Source: Gordionus sp. m RMFG-2023
Taxonomy: Eukaryota > Nematomorpha > Gordioida > Chordodea > Parachordodidae
Reading direction: 5' to 3'
DNA length: 64,000 bases
Assembly (NCBI RefSeq): GCF_954871325.1
Contig: NC_088776.1
Coordinates: 11,842,052 to 11,906,051 of the forward strand
The notes beneath the pieces are model-generated. The model searched no databases, was not told the origin of the DNA, and saw only the letters and a list, made by a program, of their open reading frames with translations. Made by a program: the position numbers and the translations under genes. Each line of letters starts with the position of its first letter. The first letter of the stretch is position 1. Positions 20,321 to 41,416 of this stretch are shown piece by piece.

Positions 20321-21019
20321 TTCTGAGAGTAGATAGAATGGTTTGATGTTTTGAATATTCATAGACATTTAACTCCAAGCAAGGATGAGATAATTGAAAA
20401 ATTCTCAAACATACAAAATACAATTATTACTAAGAAACTTTTTGTGTATTAATTTATATTTCCAACATTTAAATTTTTTATACTTTATATATAATATTTA
20501 AAGGCTCAAAAAATTTAAATTTCAATTTTGGGTCATTTAAGTGATTCATACCATGGTTATATTCACTTTATATTTTATAATTCAGATTTATTTTATAGTT
20601 TTTCAATGCCGGTTTATATATATTATTTTTATGTAATTCACATTAATTTAAAATTGTGCATTAGAAAAGTTATTAGAATAAATTTATGCTTAATATTTTT
20701 AAATAATAATAATATTTCTTAAAATATTTTATTATCCCCCCCCCCCTTAGACCAAATTCCTACGTACGCGCCTGGTAAACCATATTTTAATTTTAAAGAA
20801 AATAAACCAAAATTACAAGATTTATCATGTGACAGCTATAATTTCACATTTAATAAAAGAGGGGGAAGTCTTAGTCATAAAATTCAAGAAACTCAAATAT
20901 AAAAATCTATATTATATGATAATCAGAAAATTTTATGGAAATCTTTCTCATTAGTCGATCTTTCTTTATTGGCACTAAAGAAGGACTGGAATAAGCTTCT
21001 AGGAAACTCTGGCATACCT

Positions 21020-21720
21020 TAAATGGAAGTGTTAATCCGAGGATCATTCTCTACTCTTCTCCATTTCCACAGGTAGGGACTACGAATTTATCGAGGCTCT
21101 CCCATCGCGAAATCTTGACCAGCTACTAAGCAACTATGGGCTACGTCACGCCATTGGTCTTAGACTCAATTGCTATATGGTGATCCTATCACTATTCTCT
21201 GTCAAACATCGGTCAACTCCAAAGGCCGTCACTCTTTGCATTGCGATCATTTAAGAGGCAGATTCATTAAACATTTAAAATGCAACGATACTATTTCCAG
21301 GGCCTAAAAATCTGCTGGCATTTCGTCAACCCTCAAGCCCAATGACCTTTACAATTCCGATGGTAAACGGTCTGATAGCTCTACCATGATCCCTTGGAAG
21401 TGGGAGGAATTCCTAACCTGGGATTTCTTATGCATTAAATCCTCTTTCTCCTTCCAATATAAATAGGGATGCTCTACTGGACGCCGAGGCGAATAAACTA
21501 GCTAAATATTTGCCATTGTTACCTGCCAACTATACATTTCGACTTTAACATCGTAAAGAACTGAAGCACTGAACCGAGGATCCCAACGAGTGATACTATC
21601 CGTCAGAGATTGGCCCTAAACACGAAAAGTTCAATTATCTCAGCTTTATAATTTCAATGACCAAAACTCTTTGATTGACTATCCCGTGCTTAGAACAGGC
21701 TTGGGCTATTTTGATCCCAA
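21020..21720 (+). pseudogene. Decayed retroelement C-terminal region
   Basis: Plus-strand pieces such as HSLHCDHLRGRFIKHLKCND, SAGISSTLKPNDLYNSDGKR, SDSSTMIPWKWEEFLTWDF and NRDALLDAEANKLAKYLPL recall a conserved C-terminal region found after reverse transcriptases in animal non-LTR-type elements (pattern GRH-LxC, GRF-RH, SVLEP-L-SDGKRPD, IPWK-G-L-WDF). The pieces are in different frames with stops between them, so the copy is dead. The exact clade cannot be assigned without a search. No reverse transcriptase motifs were seen beside it. Confidence 0.55.
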
Positions 21721-21839
21721 TTATAATGTTGGCGCTAAAAAATAAGTAAGCGATAAAAGACAGAAAAATTAATGATAAAAACAAAAACGACAATAAAGGT
21801 ACAGAGGAATCGAAAAAATAAGTGGCCACCAAAGCAAAG

Positions 21840-23330
21840 CCAACGCTACCTTTTATATGAATAATTCACAAATATTGGCTTACTTAAATTATTACTATTA
21901 TATAAATTTTCAATTAAATTAATATTATAATCTTTATTTAAATCATGCTTTATGTTCCACTTATTAATTATTTGTATATTTATATTTCAAAAATAATTAT
22001 GAATATGTATTCTAAAAATAAAATTATAAAAATTAAATAAAAAGTAAATTAAAACTAAAATCAAAAGTTAATTAATGAATATATTATAAAATATGATAAA
22101 TATAAAACGCGCTAATTGCTATACGTGATCAAGAAGATAACGACATCGATATGAATTTAATGAGAGAAGTTATAAAAGAGGGAGATGATAGACTTACGCC
22201 AAATTGCGTATTAAGAGGAATGTTAAATGTATGTTATTCATAATAACTTATTATAACATTTTTTTTACTTAATATAATTTAAATATGATTGAAAGTTAAC
22301 CTCACATTATTTATTAACTAAAAATATCTTTTTTATTTATCATTGGTTATTATGTAGTTTAATAAAGTGCACCAAAAACCATTTTTAAATTATGAAACTT
22401 GAAGTAAATTTAAATATTAAATATAAACCTAGTTTAATATTTTTAAAAAAAAATCTATGCCACCACTGAATTTTGGTTCTGGGAACAAATATATATAAGA
22501 TATTACGGATTATATTTTACATTCCAAAGTCCCTAAAATTTTAAACATTGATACTAATAAATAATATTAAATAAAGACTTATAATGCATTGTTATAAATT
22601 CAACTCACTGATCGATAAGTTAAAATTTGCAAATTATTAAATTTTCTACTTAATAAGATTTCTTTTACTTTCCTTTCTCATATTCTTTTTTTATCACTTT
22701 TCATATCCCCTTTTCTTACTTCTTTCTTTCCTATCCCCGTTTCTCTCCCTATTCCTTGTTCTTTCCCTTTTGGTTCTATTTTTTCTTTCCCTTTTCTTTC
22801 GCATATCTCATTTATTTCACATTTCCCTTTTTCTTTCACGTTTCCTTTTTCATTCCTATTTTTCAATTTCACTTTTCTTTTACCTTTCCCTTCTCAATCG
22901 TCTATATGAGCGGTGGGAGTAGGAACAGTCTGCATAAAATTATTTTGAGAGCGGTAGTGGGTAGACAAGCGAAGTAGACCAGGAGTATGATAAATTTATT
23001 GAGGGGTAATCTATGAAACTTTAGATAGAATAGGGCAAAATGTATTGCGGTAAAAATTATCACTTATATTATAAACATATTATAATGCAGTGATATTGCT
23101 AAACATCAATCAAATCTATATATTTTACCCAATTATAGACATTATTTTCCAAATAAACAATTTATGGATTAGTTTCCGCTATTCTTTTAAAAATAATTTT
23201 AAAGTGTTAGAGATTCAATCAGTAAACTGATATTTGTGCCAAACAATATACTATAATAATGCATTCATTGTAAATGTGAGTTTTTTAAATTGAATTCATG
23301 TTCCTAAAATAACTCTTTTACGTTCACAAT
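21840..23330. other. Spacer with a pyrimidine-rich tract
   Basis: No gene is visible. At 22176-22215 a single end of the long-TIR family (GAGATGATAGACTTACGCC) occurs. From about 22660 to 22895 the plus strand is nearly all C and T (CTTTTC, CCTTTC blocks), a low-complexity tract that makes spurious ORFs on both strands. The rest is A+T-rich. Confidence 0.6.
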
Positions 23331-23741
23331 CAGAGTTGTACATTTGCTCAAAATAAAATCTTCAAAGATCTAGATCCTTGAAGATCGTAAAATTTGAAGA
23401 TCTTTTATTTTTTAAAAATTTTGTGTAACGATCTTCAAAGATCTTCATGATATTTATTTTTTTACCCCTTTATTAAAAGCCCAGATGTTTTTCAATTTTA
23501 TTAATATAAAATTTCTTTTATGTTTTATACCTCTCCTCCTGCCTTGATGAAAATTGAAAAACATCTGGGCTTTTAATAAAGGGGTAAAAAAATAAATATC
23601 ATGAAGATCTTTGAAGATCGTTACACAAAATTTTTAAAAAATAAAAGATCTTCAAATTTTACGATCTTTAAAGATCTTGCTCAAATTTTTGAGCTAGATC
23701 TCGCTCAAAAATCTTCAAAGAAGATCTTTTGTACAACTCTG
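23331..23741. mobile_element. Fold-back hAT MITE, 411 bp
   Basis: The ends are CAGAGTTGTAC and GTACAACTCTG, with an exact 8-bp duplication TTCACAAT on both sides (23323-23330 and 23742-23749). Nearly the whole element is an inverted repeat: the arms, with repeated GATCTTCAAAGATC motifs and CCCAGATGTTTTTCAATTTT, pair over about 170 bp around a loop of roughly 65 bp. It would form a long hairpin as RNA or single-stranded DNA. The ends relate it to the CAGAGTTGTT hAT elements of this window. Confidence 0.92.
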
Positions 23742-23749
23742 TTCACAAT

Positions 23750-24640
23750 ATTTTGAAAGTTTTAGTAAAGCATTAATAATTTAAATTATTCTTTTTTATG
23801 AAAGAACTACTATTATAATTAAAAAGGTAGAATTAATAATGTAAAAATAACACCACCTCACGGTCGAAACTAGCAAATTTTTTAGGGGGGGGGGGTACTG
23901 ATTTTGGAGCATTTTTCTTTTCATTTTAGTTTTTCTTGCACCTTTTTTTCCTTCTTATTTATCTTTATCTTTCCATATTTTCTTTTCCTTCTCCTATCAC
24001 CTTTTATATTTCATCTAAAAAATTTAATAGATAACCTTCAAATAAATCAAACATCCCCCCTTAGGAGCTCCACCCTAAGCTTCCTCCTCCCCCAAAAAAA
24101 ATTTGGATGCAATGCCCTAGTTTATTTAAGTTTTAACATATTGCTTTCAGTTCTCATGGTCTTAATTAAATCGAAGTCATTTTTTTGAAAAATTTACTCC
24201 ACCAAATCATTTAAAAGTTTCAAATGATTTGGTGGGAAATTTTTAAAATGGTAATTAAATATAGGGCCAAAGTTAGTATCCTATTTATTTCTGCTGTGAA
24301 TGTGATAAATAAATGTAAATTGGAATATATTTGCAAAAATAGGTAATTATGATTATTATAAAATATAAATTTGTAATTATAAAACATTAATATTGTTAAA
24401 AAAAAATTTTGCCTGCATTTTATTCTCCTATCTCCTCACGCTGCATACATGCCTGCAATAGCTTCAAAATTGTTTTATATTTGCTTGTTATATTGACTTA
24501 TTGACTTCAAACGCCTATTAAGGTTTTATATATTAAAGGTTTAACGAAACATATGATTTATGATTATTTAAAAGCCTATCATCTATCCACAATTTAAGAA
24601 AAGCTCATGTGTATTGTAAAAAAAACGTTTTAAATATAAT
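23750..24640. other. Region upstream of COG4, first exon not found
   Basis: It contains an 11-G run (23885-23895), a T/C-rich stretch (23900-24010) and a short inverted repeat around CCACCAAATCATTT (24198-24235). The start codon of COG4 should be here or further upstream, but no exon that joins in phase was identified. The ATG at 24640 is not usable: it runs into a stop after eight codons and is out of frame with COG4. Confidence 0.5.
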
Positions 24641-24650
24641 GGAAGAAGTA

Positions 24651-35292
<10,642 letters not shown>

Positions 35293-35639
35293 TTCTTTGT
35301 TTTTTTATTTATTTCATGAAATTATAGTCAAAATTAGAGATTTGCAAAAGTAGGCTTAAGAAAATTCGGGCCGGGTCGGGTCTTACAAATTTTTTAAAAT
35401 ATATCTAAATTTATCTATTTTATGTTAAATAAAATATGTGATTTTATTTATAGGACGTCAAATAACATATATCGTTTATTTTGAGTAATTATAAAAATTG
35501 ATTTCTATTTTAAATAAATTCGGGCGTGGCCGACAAAATTTTTTAAATAAAATTTCGGGACGGGCTTGAACCGATGCAGATCACTTGTCAGAATCTTGTC
35601 TTTAGGGATGCTTCATACTTTTATATTTAAAAAAAACTA

Positions 35640-38600
35640 GAGATGCCCGATTCTTGGAATCGTTTTGCAACCGATTACATTTTAAAAATGGATCAATTCT
35701 ATTTTTTATTTACATTCGGTTGTTAAGGCACTATTGCACGAATCGGTATTTTATATTTTAATCGGCACTGCCAATATGGTTATAATATATATTTTTAATT
35801 GGAGAGCCTTTATCGCCAGAATTCGAATTAAACCGCAAAACCGGAACGAAACCGATATAATTTTCTGAACCATACGGAACCGTTATAAAGAAAATATAAA
35901 AAATGCGTACCAAAAGGTTATAAATATGTTACCGGTTGTTTTTAAAAAATTATTAAATTTAAATTATTAACTTAAATTTGAAATCTTAATTTTCCTTGAA
36001 GAAAATTTACATTCGTGATTTCTTTTCAAATTAAAATTTTTTTACAATTAGATCATCATTATCTTCATATCAATCAATACCAAGCTTAGTTTTTACTTTA
36101 TATACTCAATTTCAGAGTTGTTAAAAGATACTTTTTAAATGGATCTAGATACAGATACATCGTCTAAAAATTTATCTAGATAGAGATACAGCTTCTAAAA
36201 AGTTATCTTGATACAGATGCAATTTAAAATGTATCTATGTACAGATACATTTTTTATTATACTCTTAGATAAGGTTTTAATAAACCTAAATTAGGATTCT
36301 ATTGTGAAAATTCATGAAATGATCTAAAAAATTTATTGACTCGATATCACATTTATCAAAATATAACTAAAATAATGATTTTTAGATATTAATATAATAT
36401 ATGATAATATAAATAATTATTATATATCATTAATAAAATAATATAATGTATGATTAAATGATCATAAATAATTATTAGATTTCAGTAATAAAATATTTTC
36501 AAAATTTTGGTCATTAAGACATCCTCGTTTATCTGTAAATTTTTTTTAGCTATACTAAAAAGTCTTTCAACAGGAGCGCTGGAAGGGATTGTGGTGTTAT
36601 ATTTAATGAATAACATTTTTATATCAATTGTTTAAAAATACTAAAATCTCGGCATTCATTTTTGAAAAAACTATTTAAAATTTGTTGATTATCAGAATTT
36701 AAATCATTAACAATCATATCTCCTGCTTGGGATACTGAAAAAAATCGGATATTAAATTATTGGTTTTTTTTTTCACAGGTTAATTTGCTATCATTTGATG
36801 GCAGGACTTTGATAATTCCTCAACTAATCTTTGTATTAATTGTTTTTTTTATTAAAATTTTCATCCATTTGTAACCATGTCCAATCTAGTTTAAAAAAAG
36901 GATGAAGCATAGTTGCCAAAATATTTTCATCTTCAAAAATTGTCCCAATAAACTTAGAATTATTAAATATTGATTAATTTATTATTAATTTACTTATCTT
37001 CAATCCCTTTAAGTAATTTAAGAGTGGTAAACAAAATTTCAGGTTCATTAGTTTAAAATTTTTCAATTTAATAATGAGATGGGAAACAGTTGCACAATAA
37101 TAAGTTGTGAACATATATTTATCACCCTGCAGGATATCAAGTGAACTTGCTACCGACTTCATTAGCTAATTTAAAATAATGCTGTATATATAAATTTTAT
37201 TTATAACTTACTAAACAATATTCATGAATAAAATCTTCATTAGATAAAAATCTAGATAGTTTTATTCCATCACAAATCTTGTCCAATTTTTCAAATTAGA
37301 CTTAATAATTTCTGACATTAATTGTAAAGCATTATAAGTGGAGTTCCATCTAGTTATATTGTGACATATAAAATATCGGCCAATATTGTTTTTTATAATC
37401 TCAGCTGAATTTTGAGATTTATTTTGTCTATTCCATATATTTTGGCATTTAGACAATGTTGTGCTATATATCTAAGGAATAAAATATTAAATATTATAAT
37501 TAAAATTATAGTTTTACCCTCTGATATTGTTTACACTGCAAGGCTCTATTTGCATCTACATTGGCAACAAGATTCAATGTGTGAATGACACAACATTGAT
37601 GATTAGGTAAAATATGATTCTGATATTCCAAAATCCTGAGCAGTAGTATAAAGACCTGATATTGATATTGGTGCAACTTTTCCTTCATCTTCCAGATCAT
37701 CAATGGATTCACTAATATTTTCAATTGGCTTGAAAACTCTATCATAAATAAGTAATATTATATTTATAATAAAAGAAACCTAAAAGACTTAATAAAGTGT
37801 TTGGCATTATCAGTAATGGTATTTGAGATTTTATTTTGTATGCAATAATCCTTTGCTATATCTTGTAAATTTTTTGCTATTTTATCATATGTATGCCTAC
37901 CAGTCATTCTTTTACAAGCCAACGCTACATTTTTTCTTTCCAAACTTGTTGGATCTATATAGTGTGCAGTGACTCCTATGTATGAACTAAAAATTAACAT
38001 TTCTTAAAACTGCTCAAATAATTTGTTTGTAATTAAATTATTATACAAATTTAAATGTTAGCTATACCGGCGATAGGCACTCCAACAATCTGCTGTTGTG
38101 CATATTAACGATGGTTCTATTAGACTTTTAATGATTTCTTTCTTTTCATTCTCCCATCTTTGGGAAATTCTAGCAACCACTGTCTGTCGGCAAATTATAT
38201 TTTTTTGTGGAGCTAATGTTTTGATCATTTTTATAAATGAAGGATTTTCAACAATTGAAAATGGCTGAATGCTATCAATAATAAACTCAGTTATTAAAGT
38301 CTGAGGTCACTTAGAAAAAATATCAATGGATGATGAGCCTAGTCCAATATTTTCTCTAATAGATTTTTTCTCCTTCCCCTTTTTTATTTGGATTAAGAGT
38401 GTTTGATGTTTTCTCTTAAAATTTAAAATTGTAAACATTTATTTAGTATCTATACCCTTAAATGTTTTACAATGTTGCAAGTTGAGGTAATGCTAACTGA
38501 AATTTGCATATTTTTTGGTAGACATTTTACTAACAGAGATTTGTTTTCTTTATTTTGAGATATTATTTTAAAATATAATCTATAAATTGGCCATGGAAGG

Positions 38601-39643
38601 ATGTCGTCATTAATATTAATCTTAAAAATTAATATAATAGAATAAAATACCAATTCATTGCAATTAAAAATGGCAAATTCCCTGAGATAGATTATAATAT
38701 CAGAATTTTCTTGTTGATAACTTGGACATAATATTTAATTAATATTTATATATTCTTTTTTATTTTAATATTTTACATATATATATTTTTTTAATATATA
38801 TATTAATATTAAGTTATATGCTCATATGAAATAAAATATTTTACATTCAAGTATTTTTATTTATAATATAAAAAAGCGTTAAATAGAAGTATATCAAAAT
38901 GTATCTTAAAAAGTATCTAAAACAGATACAGATACCTCTAAAATAATATCTAGATACAGATACTTTAATCAAAAATCTATCTAGATACAGGTCCACATTT
39001 TTATATCTAGATACTAACAACTCTGCTCAATTTAATAGAGATTAGACAAATTACTAGTTAATTAGATAAGAAGTAATCTTCATGGTTAAATTAAATATGG
39101 AATTATAAGAATAAAGATTTTTCTCTATATATATAGTTTATGATTTTTTTAAAAATTAAATTTATAAAACCGGAACGAACCGTTATCTTTTCTAAACCGA
39201 TCGATATGATTTTCTTCAAAAAAACCGAAATGGAACAAAATCTTTATTAAATTGTAAACTACCTAAACGAATTCAAAACCCTTGCTAATCGTATAGAGTA
39301 GCTTACTAAGTGGATGTGTGCTACGGGGTATGACATATAGTAGATCAGGAGTGACCGCGTGATTCCATCCCTTAATATATATAAAAATAGGTCTTGCATT
39401 TTTTTAAAAAATTATTCTTTATTTAGTAAATTGCCACATTGTATTTGGAGTTAACAATAAGCATTTTTTGGATGAAAATAAATTGGAATTATAAATTTAA
39501 TTATTCCAGGGTGCAGCCAGGTCAATATTTTAAATAGATTATTTTAGGGCCTTCCCCGTTTTAATCGGTATCGGAGGGTAGCAACATACTAATATATTTA
39601 GGTACCGAGATCGACAGAAAAATATAAAATCGAGGATCACTGA
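35640..39643. mobile_element. Short-TIR element split by a hAT insertion
   Basis: AGAGATGCCCGATTC at about 35640 faces, inversely, AGTGATCCTCGATTTTA ending near 39643. Both inner flanks carry ACCGGAACGAA-type blocks (35840-35900 and 39165-39240). The hAT at 36113-39025 is inserted in the middle. Without it the element would be about 1.1 kb and non-coding. The outer boundary bases are uncertain. Confidence 0.45.
36113..39025 (-). mobile_element. hAT transposon with broken transposase
   Basis: Ends CAGAGTTGTTAAAAG and its inverse at 39025; an exact 8-bp duplication CTCAATTT flanks it (36105-36112 and 39026-39033). Minus-strand reading frames between about 38400 and 36970 carry hAT transposase blocks: GVTAHYIDPTSLERK followed by HTYDKIA and TDNAKH (37764-38000), HQCCVIHTLNLVANVDANRA (37506-37745), and TRWNSTYNALQLMSEII (37262-37456). 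The blocks are in separate frames divided by stops and A+T-rich gaps; some gaps could be introns, but the C-terminal dimerisation block is poor, so I call it inactive. No BED finger was seen. The copy at 1922-3412 is its deleted relative. Confidence 0.85.
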
Positions 39644-40263
39644 TTAGAACCTTATAAGAAATTATATGAATTGTAATTTATTTTCAAAAAATACTATATT
39701 TAGAGTTGATTTTGTGAAACAAGATGTTGACAATTTGAAAATATGAAATGAATCACTTTTAGAAATATTATATTTTATATTATATAAATATGGATAAAAA
39801 AATGCAATTTTTATATTTAAGTAATATTTATTTCCTTCTTAAAATACTTGGTGTTTATGGTTTTTTATAATGAAATTTTATTGATCATTTTTAGTTTTCA
39901 TTTAAATATAAACGTAGATTTAATTAACTGAAAAACCTTGTGGTAAAGGAATATTGGGCACTCGAGCTCAAATTAATAAAAAAAACATAATTTGTGACCT
40001 CTTTTACTAAATAGAGTAATACAAATTAAGGCAAGTGTAACCAATTTAGGTCAGTCTCTTAGCTGTTATTATTTATATATCAGAGGCAGAAACATGAAAA
40101 ATGATTGTAAAATAATAAATTTAATATTATAATTATATATTAAATTAATACTTTACAATATTGGTCCTCCGTCTTGTATAAAAAAAAGAATAAAATTCTA
40201 ACTCGCGAAATATATATTTTTTAAATACAATGGTATAAGAAATTATAATATACATGTAAAAAT

Positions 40264-40629
40264 TCAAGATTTTTTAAGAGCCCTTTTGATGATAGCCATA
40301 CGTTGTTTGTGGGCCTCCATACTCATTTTAATACGTTTAGTCTGTTGTTGAGCAAATTGTTGTTGACGAGAGAAGTCATCCGCCGAATTATTAAGAGATG
40401 CTGCAAAACCAGGTATCGAAATATTCCAATTTTTTTCGAGGTATAACTGAACATCCCTGACTTCGAGAATGGTCGATTTTCTATGTTTAGCTAATATGCA
40501 AGAATTCGAGATAATATCTTCTATAAATTCGTCAGATAGTTGTTTTAACATGTCTTCAACCTCGTCATCTAATTGCTCATTGGGGTCCACTAGTTTAATG
40601 AGATCTTGAAGCTTTTGCTTGGAAAGAAT
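40264..40629 (-). CDS. TAF12: TFIID/SAGA subunit TAF12, histone-fold exon
   Basis: TAF12 pairs with TAF4 in TFIID, and with the ADA1 counterpart in SAGA, through a histone fold. The exon encodes 121 residues. It opens with LSKQKLQDLIKLVDPNEQL and continues with DMLKQLSDEFIEDIISNSC, AKHRKSTILEVRDVQLYLEK and NWNISIPGF, then ends with the family's EAHKQRMAIIKRA tail. A Gln-rich insert (about residues 83-97) separates the fold from the tail. No ATG lies in frame nearby; an AG acceptor at 40630-40631 fits the usual point where the conserved domain begins, so an upstream exon must exist. A candidate is ATG at 44523 to donor GTATGT near 44477, beyond the long-TIR element, but it would end in phase 1 while this exon starts in phase 0, so it is unproven. 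No break is seen in the domain. Confidence 0.93.
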   Translation of the reverse strand: MLSKQKLQDLIKLVDPNEQLDDEVEDMLKQLSDEFIEDIISNSCILAKHRKSTILEVRDVQLYLEKNWNISIPGFAASLNNSADDFSRQQQFAQQQTKRIKMSMEAHKQRMAIIKRALKKS

Positions 40630-40980
40630 CTTTGACAAATAAAGTAAAAGGAATATGAATAAATAAGTTTCAGTAAAATTAATAAACTTATAGATTACAA
40701 GTTAAGTTGCACCAAAATAGTAGTGCTTTTTATGGGTGAGAGGTGGTACATAATGCCCAAAATATTAAAGTAATTAACTAAGTGAGAAAGCGCATTCGCC
40801 CTCTAAACGTTGTAGGTACAACAGAGCTACACTAGGTATATCTTATTTTCATCTAATTGAATTTTTAAAAAGAATTCAGGGGAAAAATATGAGAAGCCCT
40901 TTGCACGTTTGTGGGCAAGATATACGTATTTGTACGCACAATAGTCCAAGGACTATTGTTAAACGCTATATGTTTTTTAT

Positions 40981-41280
40981 ATGATGTTCGAGTACCGGGT
41001 TCGGGCTAGGCCTACTTTTGCAGATCTAATCTATTGGAACTTAATTCATTTTCAACATATGCACCATTTAGAGAACAGAATTATATACTATTCTGATGAC
41101 GTAGTAATTATTAATAAAGATCTGGAAGAAACCTATAACCTTATCCACTTACTAAAATCTGCAAGTTTGAAAGTTGGGCTGGAAATAAATTTTAACAAGA
41201 CCATGATTCTTTTAGCGAAACACACCTCCCACAGAGAATATTGGTATTGGGTCTGAAGTGATTAAGGTAGTCACCAAAAT
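40981..41280 (+). pseudogene. LINE reverse transcriptase remnant, middle part
   Basis: The frame at 40981-41256 contains IIYYSDDVVIINKDLEETYN, a variant of the YADD catalytic box, followed by ASLKVGLEINFNKT, the usual next block in RTE/CR1-like non-LTR elements. Further LINE sequence resumes at 43638 after the nested element, with VLYGCETW-like and LRIINGVFYPRLIS-like blocks in shifted frames with stops. Palm motifs before YSDD and the endonuclease are absent. This is a dead fragment of plus orientation. Confidence 0.75.
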
Positions 41281-41416
41281 TAAATATGTAGAGATTACCC
41301 TAAACAATAGAGGGGCTGTAAGGAAGAGCTCAAATTAAGGATATAAAATGATAGGATAACCTTCTATAACTGCTTCAAGCTTTGGAAGACAAGGGAGATA
41401 CCGGCCTTCACAAGAC

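Larger units (their letters stand above)
17441..20774. mobile_element. hAT-type element enclosing an RT/RNase H fossil
   Basis: The left end CAAGCGCGTACG (17441) and the right end, read inversely, CAGGCGCGTACG (20774) match at 11 of 12. The exact 8-bp duplication GTAAACCA flanks both (17433-17440 and 20775-20782). Just inside lie a G run on the left and an 11-C run (20736-20746) on the right. These are hAT characters. No hAT transposase was recognised. The inside holds a DIRS-type reverse transcriptase region (17620-19305) and a C/G-rich repeat block (about 20010-20320) of the kind seen at 53742-54498. Confidence 0.75.

Noticed and set aside
22678-22977. Overlapping frames on both strands rich in Phe or in Lys/Glu
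   Set aside because: They arise from the C/T-rich low-complexity tract at 22660-22895 and have no protein-like pattern.
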